From the NCBI RefSeq assembly GCF_039541855.1, contig NZ_BAABHA010000002.1, forward strand, positions 1 through 64,000: a stretch of DNA of 64,000 bases. Direction: 5' to 3'. How positions within the stretch are numbered: the stretch's first letter is position 1; every line of letters starts with the position of its first letter. Of the stretch, positions 54,165-62,893 are shown one piece after another. The position numbers were made by a program, and so were the translations under genes. The notes under the pieces are model-generated. The model did no database searches. It was given only the letters and a program-made list of their open reading frames with translations, and had not been told where the DNA came from. The DNA is from Solirubrum koreensis. Its GTDB lineage: Bacteria > Bacteroidota > Bacteroidia > Cytophagales > Hymenobacteraceae.

Positions 54165-57100
54165 ATGAAAAAACTTTTATGGTCTTTCGTGCTACCCGGC
54201 CTCGCGCTGGCGCAGCATGCGCAGGCCCAAACCCGCCCGGTGAGCGGCACCGTAACCGCCACCGCCGACCGCACGCCCCTGCCCGGCGTGAACGTGGTGG
54301 TAAAGGGCTCTACCATTGGCACCCAAACGGATTCCGAAGGGCGGTTTACGCTGCAGGCCGCACCCGGCTCTACCTTGGTGTTTAGCTTCATTGGCTACAA
54401 CTCCGTGGAGCGCCCCGTTAGCGCCGACGGCAGCATTGACGTGGCCCTGGAAGCGGCTACCACTACCCTGCAGGAAGTTAAAATCACAACGGCTTATGGC
54501 ATTCAGCAGGAACGCCGACAGATTAACTACGGCGCCCAACAGGTAACCAGCAAAGACATCATCGAGTCGCGTCAACCCAACATTGTGAATGCCTTGCAGG
54601 GCAAGGTGGCGGGCGTGCAGGTAACGAGTTCGGGTGGCGCCCCGGGCGAAGGTGCAGCCATCGTTATTCGGGGCGGTAACTCGCTCGACGGCGACAACCA
54701 GCCGCTGTTCGTGATAGACGGCATCATCATCGACAACTCTTCGTTCGTGGAGTCAACGGCCCCTGGTGGCGGCTCGGGTTTCAACGGCCTGCTGGGCCGG
54801 TCGGTGGCCTCGCCCAACCGGGCCGGCGACATTAACCCCGAGGACATTGAGAGCATGACGGTGCTGAAGGGGCCAGCCGCGGCGGCCCTGTACGGCCTGC
54901 GCGCCGCGAACGGAGCCGTTATCATCACCACGAAGAAGGGCAAAGCCGGCGCCGTCAGCATCGACTACCGCACGCAATTTTCAGTGGACGAGGTAAGCCG
55001 GCTGCCCAAGCTGCAAAGCACCTACAAGCAAGGTACCCTGGGCGTTTTCGACCCTACCACCCGCCTCTCGTGGGGGCCGCAATTCGCACCGGGCGAAACT
55101 GCATATGATAACCTGGGCGAGTTCTACCAGAAATCCTACGCCGTGCAGAACTACCTAACTATGTCGGGCGGCACCGAAAAAGGCTCTTTCCTGCTCTCCG
55201 CTTCGCACCTGGACCAGCGCGGCGTAGTACCGAACTCTGACTTCGACAAAGCCACCGTGCGCATGGCCGGCACGTTTCAGTTTTCCCCCAAGCTGCGCGG
55301 CCAAGCCTCGGCCCAATACCTGAACTCCGGCGGCCGCCGCGCCTTGCAGGGGCCCGGTTTGTTTGGCGGCTCGGGCGGCTACCTGGTGAGCCTGCTCACG
55401 TGGCCGCGCAACGACGACGCCCGCAACTACCTGAACCCCGACGGCACCCGTCGGCGCCTCATCGGCGGGGTGGGCACCTCCGACCCCGACAACCCCTATT
55501 TTACGGTGGAGCGCAACCCCGTTACGGACCGCACGAACCGCATCATCGGCAACGCCCAGCTCTCCTACGAACCCGTTAAGTGGGCCACCCTGAGCTATAA
55601 CCTGGGCACCGACGTGTACAGCGAGCAGGTTCGCTCCGTTCGCTCCATTGGCACCTCGCAGCCGGGCAACCAGGACGGCGGCCTTTCGGAGACGACCACG
55701 CTCGTGCGCTTGCTTAACTCCAACTTCACGGCCCTGTTCAACCACCAGTTTAACGAGAACATCAGCGGCTCGCTGCTGCTGGGCAATACGGTGGAGCAGG
55801 GTCGCCGCGAAGCCACCGACATCATTGGCCTGGTGTTTCGCTCGCCCAATTTTTCGTCCATCAACAACACCGTAAACCGGGGTGCGCTGACCAATAACTC
55901 GTTGCGCCGCTTGGTGGGCAATTTCGCCCGCGTTAACCTGGATCTGTTTCGGCAGATAACCCTGGAAGTAAGCGCCCGCTACGACATGTCGTCTACGCTG
56001 CCGCGGCCGGAGAAAGGCAAGAACTTTGGCCGGGGCTTCCTGTACGGCTCGGCCACGGCCGGCTACGAATTCACCCGCACGCTGGGTCTGGACAACAACC
56101 CCATTTTAAACTACGGCAAGCTGCGCGTAGCCGTGGCCGAAGTGGGTAAAGACACCGGGCCTTACCGCGTGGAGTCGCCCCTGGCACAAAGCACCTACAT
56201 CGGCCAAGGCTTCCGTCTGGGTTTTTTCGGCTCGAACGCCCAGCTGAAGCCCGAGCGCACCCGCTCTTACGAGGTTGGCGTGGACTTGCAGTTCCTGAAG
56301 GGGCGCCTGGGCCTCGACGCCGGCTACTACCACGCCGAAACCCGCGACCAGCTGATTGCACCACGGGTAAGCCAGGCCTCGGGCTTTATTCTGCAGTACA
56401 TCAACGGCGGCACAGTGGTAAACAAGGGCGTGGAAATTGCGCTGTCAGGCAAGCCTTTGCAGCTCGACAACGGCTTTACGTGGGAAATACTGGCCAATTT
56501 CTTCCACAACGAGAACCGCGCCAAGGAACTGCCCAGCTTCCTTACGGAAGTAAACCAGTCGGATTCCTGGGTGATTGACGTGGCCCGCGGCAGCGCCTTC
56601 CCCAACCGCCCCATCACCTCCATCGGCGTTATCGACTACCAACGCGTAACGGACGTCAACTCGCCGGACTTCGGCAAGGTAATCATCAGCCCTACTACCG
56701 GCTTCCCTTCCGTGGTGGCCGGTACGTTCGTGTACGCCGGCGACCGGGCACCCGACTTCACCACTCAGGTTACCAATACGGTAAGCTACAAAGGGCTGTC
56801 GTTGGCTTTCCTGCTGGACTTCCGCAAAGGGGGTAAGGTGGTAAACGGCAACGAATGGGTAGCGGTGCGCAATGGCTTGAGTGAGAAAACGCTGGACCGC
56901 TACAAAACCGTTGTTATCGACGGGGTGGTACGCGGCGCCGACGGCTCTTACTCGCCCAACACCCGCCCGGTGGAACTCACCCAGGGATACTACATCAACC
57001 AATACGCTGGCACGGGATGGGCTTTTGTGGAGGACGGGTCCTGGACGCGCCTGCGCTATGCCACCCTGGCCTACCGCCTGCCTAAAGAGTGGCTGGGCAC

Positions 57101-57290
57101 TTCCATTTTCAAAGGTGCTGAGTTGAGCGTGACCGGCCGCAACCTGCTGCTCTTCACGAAATACTCGGGTGCCGACCCGGAAACGGCTTCGGCCGGGGCC
57201 GGCGTGCGCGGCGGCGGTTCGGGGGGCTTCGACTACGGTAGCACCCCATCTACTCGCGGTGTAGACATGGCCCTGCGAGTCAATTTTTAA
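54165..57290 (+). CDS. SusC/RagA-family TonB-dependent transporter (second pair)
   Basis: A 1041-residue outer-membrane transporter with signal peptide (MKKLLWSFVLPGLALA), a CarboxypepD_reg-like domain (VSGTVTATADRTPLPGVNVV), plug motifs VIRGGNSLDGDNQPLFVIDG and GAVIITTKKGKAG, and a barrel ending in DMALRVNF. It differs strongly from the first SusC, so the two loci probably take up different ligands. The ATG at 54165 is chosen because it opens the signal peptide; a TTG at 54126 lies inside the palindrome. It is first in a susC-susD-lipoprotein operon. Confidence 0.95.
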   Translation: MKKLLWSFVLPGLALAQHAQAQTRPVSGTVTATADRTPLPGVNVVVKGSTIGTQTDSEGRFTLQAAPGSTLVFSFIGYNSVERPVSADGSIDVALEAATTTLQEVKITTAYGIQQERRQINYGAQQVTSKDIIESRQPNIVNALQGKVAGVQVTSSGGAPGEGAAIVIRGGNSLDGDNQPLFVIDGIIIDNSSFVESTAPGGGSGFNGLLGRSVASPNRAGDINPEDIESMTVLKGPAAAALYGLRAANGAVIITTKKGKAGAVSIDYRTQFSVDEVSRLPKLQSTYKQGTLGVFDPTTRLSWGPQFAPGETAYDNLGEFYQKSYAVQNYLTMSGGTEKGSFLLSASHLDQRGVVPNSDFDKATVRMAGTFQFSPKLRGQASAQYLNSGGRRALQGPGLFGGSGGYLVSLLTWPRNDDARNYLNPDGTRRRLIGGVGTSDPDNPYFTVERNPVTDRTNRIIGNAQLSYEPVKWATLSYNLGTDVYSEQVRSVRSIGTSQPGNQDGGLSETTTLVRLLNSNFTALFNHQFNENISGSLLLGNTVEQGRREATDIIGLVFRSPNFSSINNTVNRGALTNNSLRRLVGNFARVNLDLFRQITLEVSARYDMSSTLPRPEKGKNFGRGFLYGSATAGYEFTRTLGLDNNPILNYGKLRVAVAEVGKDTGPYRVESPLAQSTYIGQGFRLGFFGSNAQLKPERTRSYEVGVDLQFLKGRLGLDAGYYHAETRDQLIAPRVSQASGFILQYINGGTVVNKGVEIALSGKPLQLDNGFTWEILANFFHNENRAKELPSFLTEVNQSDSWVIDVARGSAFPNRPITSIGVIDYQRVTDVNSPDFGKVIISPTTGFPSVVAGTFVYAGDRAPDFTTQVTNTVSYKGLSLAFLLDFRKGGKVVNGNEWVAVRNGLSEKTLDRYKTVVIDGVVRGADGSYSPNTRPVELTQGYYINQYAGTGWAFVEDGSWTRLRYATLAYRLPKEWLGTSIFKGAELSVTGRNLLLFTKYSGADPETASAGAGVRGGGSGGFDYGSTPSTRGVDMALRVNF

Positions 57291-57300
57291 TCAATAGTCA

Positions 57301-57379
57301 GATGGCTAAATGATCAAATGGCTGATTGTTCAGGGTTCCATCAGAACGACCAGCCATTTAGCAATCCAGCCATTTAACA
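57301..57379. repeat. Inverted and direct repeats between the second susC and susD
   Basis: CAGCCATTTA occurs twice (57351-57360 and 57368-57377) and its reverse complement twice in degenerate form (57302-57324). They can form alternative hairpins in the 99-bp spacer, perhaps adjusting the relative expression or mRNA decay of susC and susD. Confidence 0.55.
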
Positions 57380-57389
57380 GTCCAATTCC

Positions 57390-58949
57390 ATGAAAAAATA
57401 CCTTCTCATCCTGGGCTTGCTGCTGGGCGGTGGTGCGCTGACGTCGTGCGAGGATTTCCTCGACGTGAACACCGACCCCAACAACCCGGTTGCCTCTACC
57501 CCCAACTTCCTGCTGCCGGGCGGCATTTCGCAAGCCTTTCAGCAGCAGATGTTCACCTCGCTGACCACGGCCTATATCACCCAGCACGCGGTGCGGCGGG
57601 CGCCCGCCTCCAGTACCGACCAGTACTACTTCACAACGGGCAACAGCACCAACACCTTCAACTACTTCTACTTCTACTCTGCCGGCAACCTGCGGGCCAC
57701 TATTGCCGCGGCCGAGGCCGAAGGCTCGCCGCACTACGTGGGCGCTGCCAAAATAATGCTGGCCATGGGGCTGGCCCACGCCACCGATATGCTGGGCGAT
57801 GTGCCGTACAGCGAGGCTTTTCAGGGCGCGCAGAACTACACGCCCAAGTACGACCCGCAGGAGCAGATTTACCAAACCATTTTTCGTCTGCTCGACGAAG
57901 GGGTGGCGGAGCTGGAAAAACCTGCCTCGGCTAACCTACGCCCCTTGTACGTAACCGTGCCCAGCCCCAGCGGCGACATCCTCTACCGCGGCGACACGCA
58001 AAAATGGATTCGGTTGGCCAACGCCCTGCGGGCCCGCCAGCTCAACCACCTCACCAAAAAAGCCAGCTACAATCCGCAGGCAGTGCTGGCCGCCGTAACC
58101 GCCGGCTTCCAGAGCTCCGCCGACGACGCCCAACTGCAGTTTGAAGTAGCAGTACCGCCCGTAGGCGGCAGTACCAACATCTTCGGTACTACCCGTGCCA
58201 ACTTCGGCACGGCCACGTATTCGCTGAACCTGATTCGCTACCTGAACGGCAATGCGGCCAATGCCACCTACCCCGGCGTGGTGGATCCGCGTTACCCCGT
58301 GCTGGCCACCGGCGTAAGCGTGGGCACTAACCCCGGCGTATCGGGTGGCACGCCCATTGCCCAAACCGGTAACGCATCCGACTTTTACTCCAGCTGGTAC
58401 GCGCGCGACCTGGGCTATTTCGAGGTTATTACTTTCCACGAGCTGAAGTTTATTGAGGCTGAAGCGGCGTTTAAAGCCGGCAACCGGGCCCGCGCCTTCA
58501 CGGCGTACCGGCAGGGCATCGAAGCCCATATTCGCAAACTAAGCGGCGGCGGCACCTTCGCCTCCCAGGGCCTGACCGTGACGTTTCCGCTTATCACCCA
58601 GGCACAAATCGACGCCTACCTAAACAGCGCCGCCGTAGCTCAAAGCCCCGCCGACTTAACGGAGCGACGGATTATGGAGCAGAAGTACATTGCCCTGTTC
58701 CTGAACCCGGAAGCGTGGTCGGATATGCGCCGCTACGACTTCCGCTCCGACATTTACGTGAACCTGGCTTACCCCGCCGGCGCTAATCCTGTCCTAAACC
58801 CCACGCCGGCCGACCCGGCCTCCCGGAAGTTCCCGCGGCGCCTGGCGCCCCCCCAAACCGAGACGCTTTACAACCCGCAGGCTGTGGCAGCCGCAGGTGG
58901 CAACGACCCCGCCTATGTAACCATTCCGGTGTGGTGGGATCAGCCGTAG
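57390..58949 (+). CDS. SusD/RagB-family lipoprotein, SusD-like_2 type (second pair)
   Basis: A 519-residue lipoprotein (lipobox ALTSC, Cys20) beginning CEDFLDVNTDPNNP, the characteristic start of the second SusD-like family. Helical SusD features include GAAKIMLAMGLAHATDMLGD with VPYSEAF, KWIRLANALRARQ and the C-terminal RRIMEQKYIALFLNPEAWSD. The acidic residues after the cysteine suggest surface export. It is downstream of susC with a 99-bp repeat-rich gap and probably forms its transporter complex. Confidence 0.93.
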   Translation: MKKYLLILGLLLGGGALTSCEDFLDVNTDPNNPVASTPNFLLPGGISQAFQQQMFTSLTTAYITQHAVRRAPASSTDQYYFTTGNSTNTFNYFYFYSAGNLRATIAAAEAEGSPHYVGAAKIMLAMGLAHATDMLGDVPYSEAFQGAQNYTPKYDPQEQIYQTIFRLLDEGVAELEKPASANLRPLYVTVPSPSGDILYRGDTQKWIRLANALRARQLNHLTKKASYNPQAVLAAVTAGFQSSADDAQLQFEVAVPPVGGSTNIFGTTRANFGTATYSLNLIRYLNGNAANATYPGVVDPRYPVLATGVSVGTNPGVSGGTPIAQTGNASDFYSSWYARDLGYFEVITFHELKFIEAEAAFKAGNRARAFTAYRQGIEAHIRKLSGGGTFASQGLTVTFPLITQAQIDAYLNSAAVAQSPADLTERRIMEQKYIALFLNPEAWSDMRRYDFRSDIYVNLAYPAGANPVLNPTPADPASRKFPRRLAPPQTETLYNPQAVAAAGGNDPAYVTIPVWWDQP

Positions 58950-58994
58950 GCTACGGGCGCGCTCTTTTTTCTTTTCCCTCTGATTTTCTTCCCC

Positions 58995-60293
58995 ATGAAA
59001 ATACTCACTCTTTCCCGGCTCCGCTTCCGTGCCTGGACGGTACTGCTGGCCGCTGCCGGTTTCAGCCTAATGGCTTGCGAAGACGAGTTGGAACCACCCT
59101 ACCAAGTGGTAGATGAAGGTGGTTTTGCCACCATTGGCTCGCCGCCCGCCGGCCTGCAAACCAAGTACGCTCCCGGCGAGATGGTTGCCCTGGTGGTGGG
59201 CTTCAATGCCAATGACCGCGTCCGCGACTTCACCGTGTTTCAGGTTATCGGCCGCACCGACTCAGCCGTGGTGGCCACTGTGCCGCTAGGCACCACCATT
59301 TTTCAGCCGGCGGCCGGCCTGACGGCCCAAATCATTCCTTACAAGGTCCCGGATAATTTGGCTAATAAGACGGCGGTTCGCGTGGACGTTACCACCACAT
59401 TTGAAAACGGGGCCACGCGTTTGCGCCGCTTTACTTACAATGTGGCGGCGGCTCCCACCCTGCGCTTCGGCACCACGGCCTCGCCCACGGCTATTACCGT
59501 TTTCCGCAACAACCTGGCGGCCACCGCCCAAACGGAAGGCGACATCGTCGGGTACAACCTGGTGCTTAACGAGGGCGGCATTGCCACGTTACCGACTCCG
59601 CCCGCCACCACCACGGCCACGCTGTTCAAAAACGTGGACAGCCTGACCACCTTTTACCGCATCGGCGCCGGCGCGCCGGTGCGCGCCGGCGTGATTCGCA
59701 ACCCCAGCACCGGAGCCGCCAACGCGCGCACCGTGGACGTAACCGTGCCCAACGGCTCACGTGGGCAGACCGTTACCTTCTCCTTTACGGCTTACTCCGG
59801 CCCTTACACGGCTACCGTAACCGCTGCCCCCGTTGGCGTGGTGGCCCCAACCGTTTTCTCGCGGGTACGCACGGGCCGCGTTACGGCAGGCTCTAACTCC
59901 CCGCAAGACTCGGCTTCCTTCGACCTGCGCCTAGGCACCAACGTGGCTAACAGCGCCGCCGCTGCCACCAAAGACGTGTACGCCTATGTAACGACCACCA
60001 GCACCGGCGCCAACGCCGTGGGTTTGCGGGCCGAGAACACCACGGTGTTCTATCGTATTCCAGCGGCGCAGGCTGCGGCGGGCTACTACAACACGGCAAC
60101 GGCCAACGCGGTGGGTACGCTGATGTTTCAGAACACGGCTTCGCTGAGTGGCAACCCTGGCGTAGTGGCGCCCGGCGACGTGTTTGCCGTGCGCGTGCGC
60201 GGTGCCGAGCCCATGCTGCTGCGCGTAGTGGGCACACGCCTAAGCACGGCGGGCTCAACGGCCCGCATTACGTTTGAGTACCGCGCCTTCTAA
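58995..60293 (+). CDS. SusE/F-like position lipoprotein of unknown ligand
   Basis: A 432-residue lipoprotein with lipobox FSLMAC (Cys28) followed by EDELEPP, consistent with surface export. The mature protein is Ala/Thr/Val-rich with several predicted beta-sandwich domains (for example VALVVGFNANDRVRDFTVFQ). No defined family was recognised, but position after susC/susD is where SusE/F-type glycan-binding proteins occur. It ends at a strong terminator. Confidence 0.8.
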   Translation: MKILTLSRLRFRAWTVLLAAAGFSLMACEDELEPPYQVVDEGGFATIGSPPAGLQTKYAPGEMVALVVGFNANDRVRDFTVFQVIGRTDSAVVATVPLGTTIFQPAAGLTAQIIPYKVPDNLANKTAVRVDVTTTFENGATRLRRFTYNVAAAPTLRFGTTASPTAITVFRNNLAATAQTEGDIVGYNLVLNEGGIATLPTPPATTTATLFKNVDSLTTFYRIGAGAPVRAGVIRNPSTGAANARTVDVTVPNGSRGQTVTFSFTAYSGPYTATVTAAPVGVVAPTVFSRVRTGRVTAGSNSPQDSASFDLRLGTNVANSAAAATKDVYAYVTTTSTGANAVGLRAENTTVFYRIPAAQAAAGYYNTATANAVGTLMFQNTASLSGNPGVVAPGDVFAVRVRGAEPMLLRVVGTRLSTAGSTARITFEYRAF

Positions 60294-60314
60294 AGCCCTA
60301 AGCTCAACACCGAA

Positions 60315-60346
60315 AAAGGCCGCCTGGAAGCTTCCAGGCGGCCTTT
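60315..60346. terminator. Terminator after the second Sus operon
   Basis: A perfect loop-less palindrome of 32 bp (60315-60330 with 60331-60346) with A/T outer runs sits between the convergent lipoprotein and GH10-like genes, so it can work both ways. Confidence 0.88.
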
Positions 60347-60371
60347 ATTCGTTGAAAGAACTTCATATAGA

Positions 60372-62165
60372 CTACCGCCCAAACAAACGGCCGAAGAAGC
60401 CGCGCTTCTTCTTTTTCGTAACGACTTTGACTTTGGTAGTGCCAGCGGTAGTGGCCGGACGAGTTACCGCGGGGCGCCCCGGATTGGGCGCTGTGGTTAC
60501 CGGTGGGGTAACGGCCGGAGCGGTGGCAGCAGGTTTCTCAACATCAGCCTTAGCTAGCACCGGACCACCCGCCGAGCCGAGCGTACTCACGTTCAGCGGG
60601 CGGCTTTCGTTGTGCAGGCGGTCGAGGGCGGTGAGGTAGTAGGCGTACTCGGTGCCGGGGCGGGCGGTGGTGTCCACGTAGGCGTGCTCCATGCGTGTGA
60701 GGCGCGGCTGAATGGCCAGAATGCGCGCGGGGTTATCGGGCGTGGGCTGCTCGCCGCGGGCGAAGCGGTAAATGACGAAGGAACGGGCAGAGTCGCCGTC
60801 GGCTGCGGCCGGGCCAGAGCGCCACGCCAGGGTTACCACCGAACCGGTGCGGGTCAGCATCAGGCGTTCGGGGGCGCGGGGTGGCACGGCGTCTTTCCAC
60901 GGCATGGTGGGCAGCAGCGCCGGGTAGTTAAACAGGTTCAGGCGCAACGAATCGGTGGTGTGCAGAGGATTGGCCACTACCGATTTTGCGCTGAAAAACA
61001 CGCTGCCGCTCACATCGGTGGGGTACGAGCGGTTCAGGCGCACTTGCTTGGGCAGTTCGCGTGGGTTGCGCCAGGTGGTATCGGAGCGGGTGCTTTCCAG
61101 CATGCGGTAGGCGCCTTGACCAATGTACAAGTGCCGTTCGAAGCGGTTACGGGACCACCACTCCAGCAACACGGGATACTGAGCCACGCGCAGATTGGAG
61201 CTCCAGTAGAGCTGCGGCAACACGTAATCGACCCAGCCTTGCCGCAGCCACTCGCGGGCATCGGCGTAGAGGCCGCTGTATCCTTGGAAAGCGTTGGTGG
61301 CCGAGCCCTCGGGGTGGCTGGCTTGGTTCATCCAGACGCCAAAGGGCGAAATGCCAAATTTCACCCAGCGTTTCGTGCTTTCGATGGAGTCGTGCACTTG
61401 TTGCACCAACTGGTTTACGTTGCGGCGGCGCCAATCGGGCAAGCTCAGCTGGTCGGGGTTGTACTGGGCGAAGGCCTGGGCGTCCTGAATGGTTTTGCCG
61501 GGCTCGGGGTACGGGTAAAAGTAGTCGTCGAAGTGCACGCCGTCGATGTCGTAGCGGCGCACCACGTCCTGAATAACGCGGGTTATGTAGCTGCGTACTT
61601 CGGGCAAACCGGGGTTGTAGAGCAGCTTGCCGCTGTAGCGCAAAAACCACTCGGGGTGCTGGCGGTACGGGTGATTGGGCGCCAACCGGCTCGTTACCGA
61701 GTCCATGGAGGCGCGGTAGGGATTAAACCAGGCGTGGAATTCCATGCCGCGCTGGTGGGCTTCGCTAATGAGAAAAGGCAGCGGGTCCCAGCCCGGGTCT
61801 TTGCCCTGCTTGCCGCTCAGCCACTTGCTCCAAGGCTCTATGTCGCTCTTGTAAAAGGCATCGGAAGCGGGCCGTACCTGCACAAACACGGCGTTTATGC
61901 CGGCGCGCTTCTCGGCATCGAGCAAACGGATGTATTCCTTGCGCTGCTGCTCGGGCGTGAGGTCGCGCCGCGAAGGCCAGTCGATATTCTCGACGGTAGC
62001 AATCCAGACGCCCCGCAGCTCGCGCTTGGGCGGCGCCGAGGGAATGGGCGTGGTAATTACCGAGGACCCACCCGACGAGCGGGCCGAATTTGGCGCGCCC
62101 ATCTGGGCCAGGGAAACAAAGGGGGAAAGCAGCGCCACGGCGGCGCAAAGCAGGAATCGACGCAT
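60372..62165 (-). CDS. Glycosyl hydrolase-like 10 (DUF187) family protein
   Basis: Exported 597-residue protein with signal peptide (MRRFLLCAAVALLSPFVSLA). The GHL10 TIM-barrel part has RELRGVWIATVENIDWPS, AGINAVFVQVRPASDAFY, MEFHAWFNPYRA and DGVHFDDYFYPYPEP with acidic residues fitting catalysis. A fibronectin-like region (PPRAPERLMLTRTGSVVTLAW) and a Pro/Ala/Thr-rich linker follow, ending in the basic tail KKKKRGFFGRLFGR. Related proteins are linked to cell-wall glycan hydrolysis. The ATG at 62165 starts the signal peptide. It is first of the GHL10/VanX-type group, with an 80-bp gap. Confidence 0.88.
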   Translation of the reverse strand: MRRFLLCAAVALLSPFVSLAQMGAPNSARSSGGSSVITTPIPSAPPKRELRGVWIATVENIDWPSRRDLTPEQQRKEYIRLLDAEKRAGINAVFVQVRPASDAFYKSDIEPWSKWLSGKQGKDPGWDPLPFLISEAHQRGMEFHAWFNPYRASMDSVTSRLAPNHPYRQHPEWFLRYSGKLLYNPGLPEVRSYITRVIQDVVRRYDIDGVHFDDYFYPYPEPGKTIQDAQAFAQYNPDQLSLPDWRRRNVNQLVQQVHDSIESTKRWVKFGISPFGVWMNQASHPEGSATNAFQGYSGLYADAREWLRQGWVDYVLPQLYWSSNLRVAQYPVLLEWWSRNRFERHLYIGQGAYRMLESTRSDTTWRNPRELPKQVRLNRSYPTDVSGSVFFSAKSVVANPLHTTDSLRLNLFNYPALLPTMPWKDAVPPRAPERLMLTRTGSVVTLAWRSGPAAADGDSARSFVIYRFARGEQPTPDNPARILAIQPRLTRMEHAYVDTTARPGTEYAYYLTALDRLHNESRPLNVSTLGSAGGPVLAKADVEKPAATAPAVTPPVTTAPNPGRPAVTRPATTAGTTKVKVVTKKKKRGFFGRLFGR

Positions 62166-62245
62166 CAGAAACAACAAGCGGCCCGCCATCAACAGCGAAC
62201 CTTACCACACACGAGGCTGCAAATTACGCACAACCCCGTCGGGCT

Positions 62246-62893
62246 TCAGCCTTTTAAAGCCGCAAAAGGCAAATCGAGCAGCGGATAATTGGCCCAGCTG
62301 GCGTGGTCGAAGTGCCACCACTCGGCGGGGTAATTCACGAAACCATGCCGGCTTAAGGCTCGGTGCAAAGCAGCCCGGTTACGCAGCACATCTGCCGGAA
62401 GGTTGGTATAGTCGGAATGTGCCTGGGGGCTGAGGTCGTCGAAAACGGTGGGCATTGGCAACTCCTGCCCGGTGTGCAGGTCCACGAGCGTGGCGTCGAC
62501 GGAGCAGCCGCGGTTGTGGCGCGAGCCGCGCCAAGGCGGAGCGGCGTAGGTTTCGTTGGGCACTGCCTCAAACATGCGCACAGTTACGCTGTAAGGCCGG
62601 TAAGCATCCAGCACTTTCAAGCCAAAACCCAGGCCGTTTAATTCTGCCTGCGCGTCTTGCAAAGCTTCGGCGACCGGGCGGCGCAGATAGGCAGTAGCTT
62701 CGGTGTACAACTGCTGGCCGAAGAAGTTCTCCGGCGTGGCGTAGCGGACGTCAACGACCAAACCCGGAATGAAATCGGCTAGATTCACCAGCTCCTGCGC
62801 GGGGTCGTGGGCTACCTGCTGTCGGTACTGAGCAGCATCCGTTAGCACCGGCAGGCCGTGAGCATTCGGCGCTATTTCGCCGTGGCTGTTCAT
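62246..62893 (-). CDS. VanX-like D-alanyl-D-alanine dipeptidase
   Basis: M15D zinc peptidase of 215 residues hydrolysing D-Ala-D-Ala, here probably for peptidoglycan turnover. The zinc motif is SRHNRGCSVDATLVD (SxHxxGxxxD), with the catalytic Glu and third ligand in EWWHFDH, and the LDAYRPYSV segment (conserved Arg) before it. No signal peptide is visible, so it is probably cytoplasmic. Its ATG overlaps the stop of the upstream serine hydrolase gene by 4 bp, indicating co-translation. No vanH/vanA genes are present, so antibiotic resistance is not implied. Confidence 0.92.
   Translation of the reverse strand: MNSHGEIAPNAHGLPVLTDAAQYRQQVAHDPAQELVNLADFIPGLVVDVRYATPENFFGQQLYTEATAYLRRPVAEALQDAQAELNGLGFGLKVLDAYRPYSVTVRMFEAVPNETYAAPPWRGSRHNRGCSVDATLVDLHTGQELPMPTVFDDLSPQAHSDYTNLPADVLRNRAALHRALSRHGFVNYPAEWWHFDHASWANYPLLDLPFAALKG

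Noticed and set aside
60612..62288. 558-codon plus-strand frame over the GHL10 gene
   Set aside because: Antisense shadow; the minus-strand protein has clear motifs and a signal peptide.
62246..62893. Vancomycin-resistance cassette
   Set aside because: Only a VanX-like dipeptidase is present; vanH, vanA and vanRS are absent and such dipeptidases are common in Bacteroidota.
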